From: Treponema sp.
Lineage (GTDB): Bacteria > Spirochaetota > Spirochaetia > Treponematales > Breznakiellaceae
DNA length: 28,139 nt
Assembly: GCA_031283505.1 (NCBI GenBank)
Contig: JAITBO010000111.1
Location: forward strand, 1-28,139
Direction of reading: 5' to 3'
Shown here piece after piece: positions 25,192-28,139 of the stretch. A model generated the notes under the pieces. It did no database searches. It was given only the letters and a program-made list of their open reading frames with translations, and was not told the DNA's origin. The stretch's first letter is position 1. The number at the start of each line of letters is the position of its first letter. A program made the position numbers and the translations under genes.

Positions 25192-25483
25192 AGGGGTAGG
25201 AAAGCCGGAAGGGTGTAAGCTCATCCGGTTCAGCGCGGACATTGAAGGCGGCGTTCTCAAAAGCATACGAATCCGGGGGGATTTTTTCGCCGTTCCCGAA
25301 GAAGGCTTTGACCGCGTTGAGGAACGCCTTGGGGGGATTCTCCTTTCAGAAGTGGAAGCCGTATTTGACGCCCTCCTAGACGAAGAAGGGGTGGAAGTTT
25401 CCGGCATTACCGGAGCGGGGCTTTCGTCCCTGTTACACGCTTTCCGGGAACCGGCCTCCCCGGACAAGGAGGAGAATCCGTGA
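25181..25483 (+). CDS. Free-standing lipoate ligase accessory domain (LplB-like)
   Basis: This 100-residue protein matches the C-terminal domain of lipoate-protein ligases. It reads KPEGCKLIRFSADIEGG followed by IRIRGDFFAVPEEGFD and LEGILL-like repeats; the GDFF..PEE block is the family hallmark. In Thermoplasma, LplA needs a separately encoded partner of this kind (often called LplB) to form lipoyl-AMP. Here it lies directly before the catalytic gene, and its TGA overlaps the lplA GTG (GTGA). The start at ATG 25181 lies inside the end of lipA. No good Shine-Dalgarno is seen, so it is probably translated by coupling. The GC and codon use match the neighbours. Confidence 0.8.
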   Translation: MLIEGVGKPEGCKLIRFSADIEGGVLKSIRIRGDFFAVPEEGFDRVEERLGGILLSEVEAVFDALLDEEGVEVSGITGAGLSSLLHAFREPASPDKEENP

Positions 25484-26283
25484 ACCAAACGCCGCCAAAG
25501 CCCTATCCGGTGCGGCTCCTGCAAACCGGCTTCCACGATTGTTATTACAATATGGGCCTGGATGAGGCCCTCCTGGAGTCGGCGGCTCAGGGAGGCTTTC
25601 TCCCGGTTCTGCGTTGTTACGGTTGGGAACCCCAGGCGGTTTCGGTTGGCTATTTCCAGGGACTTGAAGAAGAAGTGGACCTCCGGGCCTGTAAAGACCG
25701 GGGAGTGGATGTCACACGCCGCATCACCGGCGGCGGGGCAGTCTTTCACCACGCCGAACTCACCTACAGTATCATCCTTCCGGCCAGCCATCCCCTGGCG
25801 GGGGAGTCCATACATGATTCTTACCGCATCCTCTGCGGAGGCGTCATCCGGGGACTTGCCCTGTTGGGACTGAACGCCCGGTTTGCGCCCATCAACGACA
25901 TACTCTGCGGGGACCGGAAGATTTCGGGCAACGCCCAGACCCGCCGTAAAAATACGGTCCTTCACCATGGCACCTTGCTCCTGGATTTGGACGCGGATCT
26001 CATGTTCAGCCTGCTCAGGGTTCCTTCGGAGAAAATGAAAGGCCGGCTTGTCCGGGACGTGAAATCCCGGGTCACGAGCCTTCGGGATCAGGGGATCTCC
26101 GCCAGGTTCGACGAGGCCGGAGCCGCCATGGTGGAAGGATTCCGTCAGGCCCTGGACCTGGAATTTGCCGCTTCCCTTTCCGCTCCCGCCTATCCCGGCG
26201 GCCCGGATCCGGTCGAAGATGAACTGGCCCGGGAACTGGCCGTTAAGAAGTTCGCGTCCCCCGAATGGCTCTACAAACGCTAG
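25480..26283 (+). CDS. lplA: Lipoate-protein ligase catalytic subunit
   Basis: This 267-residue protein of the biotin/lipoate ligase (LplA/LipB/BPL) fold shows RRITGGGAVFHH at 80-91, the lipoyl-AMP binding loop. DRKISGNAQ follows with Lys147 as the catalytic lysine, then HHGTLLLDLD. It would activate free lipoate with ATP and attach it to E2 or GcvH proteins, or attach octanoate supplied for LipA. It lacks the usual C-terminal accessory domain, which is encoded by the preceding ORF. The GTG start at 25480 is supported by GGAGGAG (25469-25475). LipM/LipL-type octanoyltransferase activity cannot be excluded from sequence alone, but the accessory gene favours a ligase. Confidence 0.88.
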   Translation: MNQTPPKPYPVRLLQTGFHDCYYNMGLDEALLESAAQGGFLPVLRCYGWEPQAVSVGYFQGLEEEVDLRACKDRGVDVTRRITGGGAVFHHAELTYSIILPASHPLAGESIHDSYRILCGGVIRGLALLGLNARFAPINDILCGDRKISGNAQTRRKNTVLHHGTLLLDLDADLMFSLLRVPSEKMKGRLVRDVKSRVTSLRDQGISARFDEAGAAMVEGFRQALDLEFAASLSAPAYPGGPDPVEDELARELAVKKFASPEWLYKR

Positions 26284-26294
26284 GATATTTTGGC

Positions 26295-26300
26295 TATACT
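26295..26300 (+). promoter_or_regulatory. -10-like box before the secreted protein gene
   Basis: TATACT lies 7 bases before the ATG at 26308. No Shine-Dalgarno and no clear -35 are seen. The box is only 12 bases after the lplA stop codon. Confidence 0.35.
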
Positions 26301-26307
26301 TTTAAGT

Positions 26308-27480
26308 ATGATTCGCCGTGCGCTTTGCATCGCCTTCATTTTTTTTGTGCCCTATTGGGCCGGCTCCGAGGAAAAACAGGCTGGGACCCCTTCGGCTGCT
26401 TCCCAAAACGGACTGGAACAATCCTCCGGGGCGGAAGGGGAGGAAGCCGAAGAGCCGGGAGCGGCGGACTTTTTTCCCGTCCTTTCCCTGTACAGAACCG
26501 CCCTGTCCGGGGAAGTCTCCTGGCGTCCGGACTGGCCCCTTTCCATACCCCCCGATGCCTTTTCTTTTCCCCCCCAGGGCGGCTCCACTCTTACTCTCAT
26601 AGTGAGCGACAGTGACCTGGCGGCGGAGATGACGGTCAGGCGGAATGACGACGGGCTTCTTGCGGAATTTCCCCTGTTCAGGGACGGCGGTTTTTTTCAG
26701 GTTCAAACCCGTTTCGGCGGAGCTGGTTTTATCCGGGGATTCGCCATTGCGCCACAGACGCCGGGGCAGGAGACCTCCTGGGACATCCTCATCGTCGAAT
26801 ACGAAGACGCCCTTCCGTCCCTCGCCAGGATAACCCGGGGAGAAACCCTTTATTTCGCGGTTATCGAATACAAGGCTGCCGAGGCTCTGGAAATCTGGTA
26901 CGATCAGGACGGGAATGCCCTGGCGGTTTTCTCGTACCGTCATGAAGCTCCCGGAGGACGGATCAGACGCTTTACGGGAACGGACCTGTTGAGCGGGGAG
27001 GAGTTCGCCGAGACCTATCACTACGACAGCATGGGGAACATATCCGGGATCGTCGCCTCCTCCGGGGAATACGCCGCCCTGTACGCCGGAAAAGGCAGGC
27101 CCCGGTATTGGGAACGTATTGTCTCCTCCGGCTCTGAGACCCCGCAGGCCGGGATTCCGCCGGACGTCGGACAACCGGCGGCAGTGGACACTTTGCCCGG
27201 CGCGCCGGAACAGGCCCCGGCTCCGGGCTTCGATCACTTTTCCTTCCAGTGGGACGAAGAAGGCTTTCTGGTCCGTTTCACCGGCGGCAGCCGCAGGGAG
27301 GCCGTTGCCGCTCAGGATACCGGAGACGAGACGGAAATGGACATCCGGTACGAGTATGTCCGGGACGAACAAGGTGTTTGGATAGAGCGCCGGGACACCC
27401 CCATGATCCGCCGCGCCGGTTTTCTGGTCCCCGGCCCTGTGGGGCGGCTTTCACGCCGCATCGAATACCCGGCGCCCTGA
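26308..27480 (+). CDS. Secreted protein of unknown function
   Basis: This protein has 390 residues. The first 23 (MIRRALCIAFIFFVPYWAGS) form a signal peptide with a likely cleavage after AGS; no lipobox cysteine follows. A low-complexity Glu/Gly/Ala-rich stretch (about 24-50) comes next. The rest is beta-rich with short YD/RHS-like pieces (EIWYDQDGNALAVFSY, YHYDSMGNISGIV, FQWDEEGFLVRF, IRYEYVRDEQGVW). It may be an exported beta-structured protein similar to cell-wall or RHS-like repeats. The start at 26308 is preferred over an upstream TTG because the signal peptide begins there. A proline/alanine-rich linker occurs at about 285-310. Function is unknown. Confidence 0.75.
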   Translation: MIRRALCIAFIFFVPYWAGSEEKQAGTPSAASQNGLEQSSGAEGEEAEEPGAADFFPVLSLYRTALSGEVSWRPDWPLSIPPDAFSFPPQGGSTLTLIVSDSDLAAEMTVRRNDDGLLAEFPLFRDGGFFQVQTRFGGAGFIRGFAIAPQTPGQETSWDILIVEYEDALPSLARITRGETLYFAVIEYKAAEALEIWYDQDGNALAVFSYRHEAPGGRIRRFTGTDLLSGEEFAETYHYDSMGNISGIVASSGEYAALYAGKGRPRYWERIVSSGSETPQAGIPPDVGQPAAVDTLPGAPEQAPAPGFDHFSFQWDEEGFLVRFTGGSRREAVAAQDTGDETEMDIRYEYVRDEQGVWIERRDTPMIRRAGFLVPGPVGRLSRRIEYPAP

Positions 27481-27525
27481 AAGCCGGAACATCCTTCGTG
27501 TTGAAGTATAAATTGGAGCGTAAAA

Positions 27526-27804
27526 ATGGAACCGTCCAAAAACTGGAGGGAAGCGAAGTATGAAGAAACCTTACAAGAAGAACTGCGGGGACTCAGACGC
27601 CGCAGGGAAGCGGACCCCCGTTGCGCCATAGAAGACCTGGAGGGAACCCTCCGTCACCTTTACCACATGGACGGGGCAGACTGGCTTGGCCGGGGACAGG
27701 TCCAGGACATTACTCTGGCGGCCACCATCGCCGCCTACGAGCTTTTCATTTCGGAATGGAAGGCGGAAAAACCAACCGCCGGTTCAAATTTAAAGCGCGA
27801 ATGA
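27526..27804 (+). CDS. Small hypothetical protein, 92 residues
   Basis: The ATG at 27526 has GGAG (27515-27518) at a good distance, and TATAAA (27507-27512) upstream is promoter-like. The sequence is highly charged and mainly helical (WREAKYEETLQEELRGLRRRREADP, then IEDLEGTLRHLYHMDGADW and ITLAATIAAYELFISEWKAE). It has no signal peptide or membrane segment, so it is probably cytoplasmic. No family is recognised. It lies 45 bases after the secreted protein gene and may share its transcript. Confidence 0.65.
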   Translation: MEPSKNWREAKYEETLQEELRGLRRRREADPRCAIEDLEGTLRHLYHMDGADWLGRGQVQDITLAATIAAYELFISEWKAEKPTAGSNLKRE

Positions 27805-27895
27805 ACCTCTCCGCCGCAGAGGGCTAAACTTGACCCACAATTTTCACACATTCATGCTATACTCCCTGAAAAACCAAGAAGTTTGGGAGGGGTGT

Positions 27896-28024
27896 ATGAC
27901 ACAGGGGAAAAATTTCGCCATGGAGGAGGAATTTGCCGGACTGGATTTTCATTCACTCCGGTTGGAGGAACGATTTGTCAGGGCTATGGAGACCCTGATA
28001 CGACAACCGGGCGCGTCAATATAG
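27896..28024 (+). pseudogene. IS4-type transposase, N-terminal stub
   Basis: The ATG has a strong Shine-Dalgarno (GGGAGGGG, 27884-27891). The 42 residues include NFAMEEEFAGLDFHSLRLEE and FVRAMETLIRQPGASI, which fit the N-terminal DNA-binding region of IS4-family transposases (E.EF...DLGD.RL..R......L...P.aSI). A TAG at 28022 ends the frame exactly where the conserved SIW/SIPEA block should continue, and no frame downstream resumes the match. It is therefore a truncated remnant. A TATACT at 27858-27863 could be its old promoter. Confidence 0.55.
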
Positions 28025-28043
28025 AAAAATGCGTAGCATTTTT
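28025..28043. repeat. Perfect 8-bp hairpin after the transposase stub
   Basis: AAAAATGC (28025-28032) and GCATTTTT (28036-28043) are exact complements with the loop GTA. It looks like a weak bidirectional terminator, or the footprint of a small insertion at the point where the transposase frame is lost. Confidence 0.6.
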
Positions 28044-28139
28044 AGGGCTGGCAAACTGTGGGTGTAGTGAGCCGTGGGAATGAAGCGTAGCGGAATGACC
28101 TAGGCGAACGAAACCCCGAGCCGCTACTGCGGCGAAGCG
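28044..28139. other. Non-coding, possibly group II intron 5' region
   Basis: No protein frame is convincing. The run GTAGTGAGCCGTGGGAATGA, followed by GCGTAGCGGAATGACC, GGCGAACGAAACCCCGAG and the hairpin GCCGC-TACT-GCGGC, resembles domain I of bacterial group II introns as I remember them. No GTGCG intron start is visible, so the assignment is tentative; the sequence runs off the window. Confidence 0.25.

Noticed and set aside
24904..25968. 354-codon minus-strand frame across lipA and lplA
   Set aside because: It crosses two strongly supported genes in antisense and shows no domain.
26302..27372. 356-codon minus-strand frame opposite the secreted protein gene
   Set aside because: The plus-strand frame has a signal peptide and a better start; the minus frame is Gly/Arg/Pro-rich shadow sequence.
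27829..27863. TTGACC and TATACT as a promoter pair before the transposase stub
   Set aside because: The spacing of about 22 bases is too long for a standard promoter; only the -10-like box is mentioned.

Overview
The window looks like chromosomal DNA from a spirochaete, most likely a Treponema-like gut lineage. The pointers are a PheRS beta subunit of the short archaeal/eukaryal type that spirochaetes carry, a relaxed lipobox on an FN3/VWA surface lipoprotein, and moderately high GC with short intergenic gaps. The taxonomic call is inference; no rRNA or tRNA gene is visible.

Layout. (1) 1-4260: two tandem plus-strand genes built from fibronectin type III modules, sharing near-identical DNA modules; the second is a lipoprotein whose von Willebrand A-like parts appear in permuted order. 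A strong hairpin terminator closes the pair. (2) 4261-4755: a decayed group II intron maturase C-terminus, then a dispersed repeat and the pheT promoter. (3) 4756-8037: pheT and a MATE-family transporter. (4) 8038-9957: an A+T-rich accessory island: a minus-strand operon of a 54-residue ORF translationally coupled to a radical SAM protein, a divergent XRE regulator, and a 17-bp palindrome sitting in the operon promoter. (5) 9958-16582: an addB-addA type helicase/nuclease operon on the minus strand. (6) 17006-23882: a complete four-gene Wadjet (JetABCD) anti-plasmid condensin system on the minus strand, with overlapping or abutting genes. (7) 23883-24288: an unusually structured divergent intergenic region with several nested or perfect inverted repeats. 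(8) 24289-26283: a lipoate operon, lipA, a free-standing lipoate ligase accessory domain, and a lipoate ligase catalytic subunit. (9) 26308-28139: a secreted protein and a small hypothetical protein, then the N-terminal stub of an IS4-type transposase followed by unexplained, possibly intron-derived sequence.

How they work together. JetABCD would recognise and cut circular plasmid DNA; the AddAB-type enzyme encoded just downstream on the same strand could degrade the linear product, although AddAB is normally a housekeeping recombination enzyme and the link is inference. The lipoate genes cover both scavenging and de novo sulfur insertion. Several first-in-operon genes (XRE, addB, jetA, lipA, the secreted protein, perhaps the MATE gene) have a -10-like hexamer 6-8 nt before the start codon and no Shine-Dalgarno, while operon-internal genes mostly have good Shine-Dalgarno sequences. 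This suggests that leaderless transcripts are common here.
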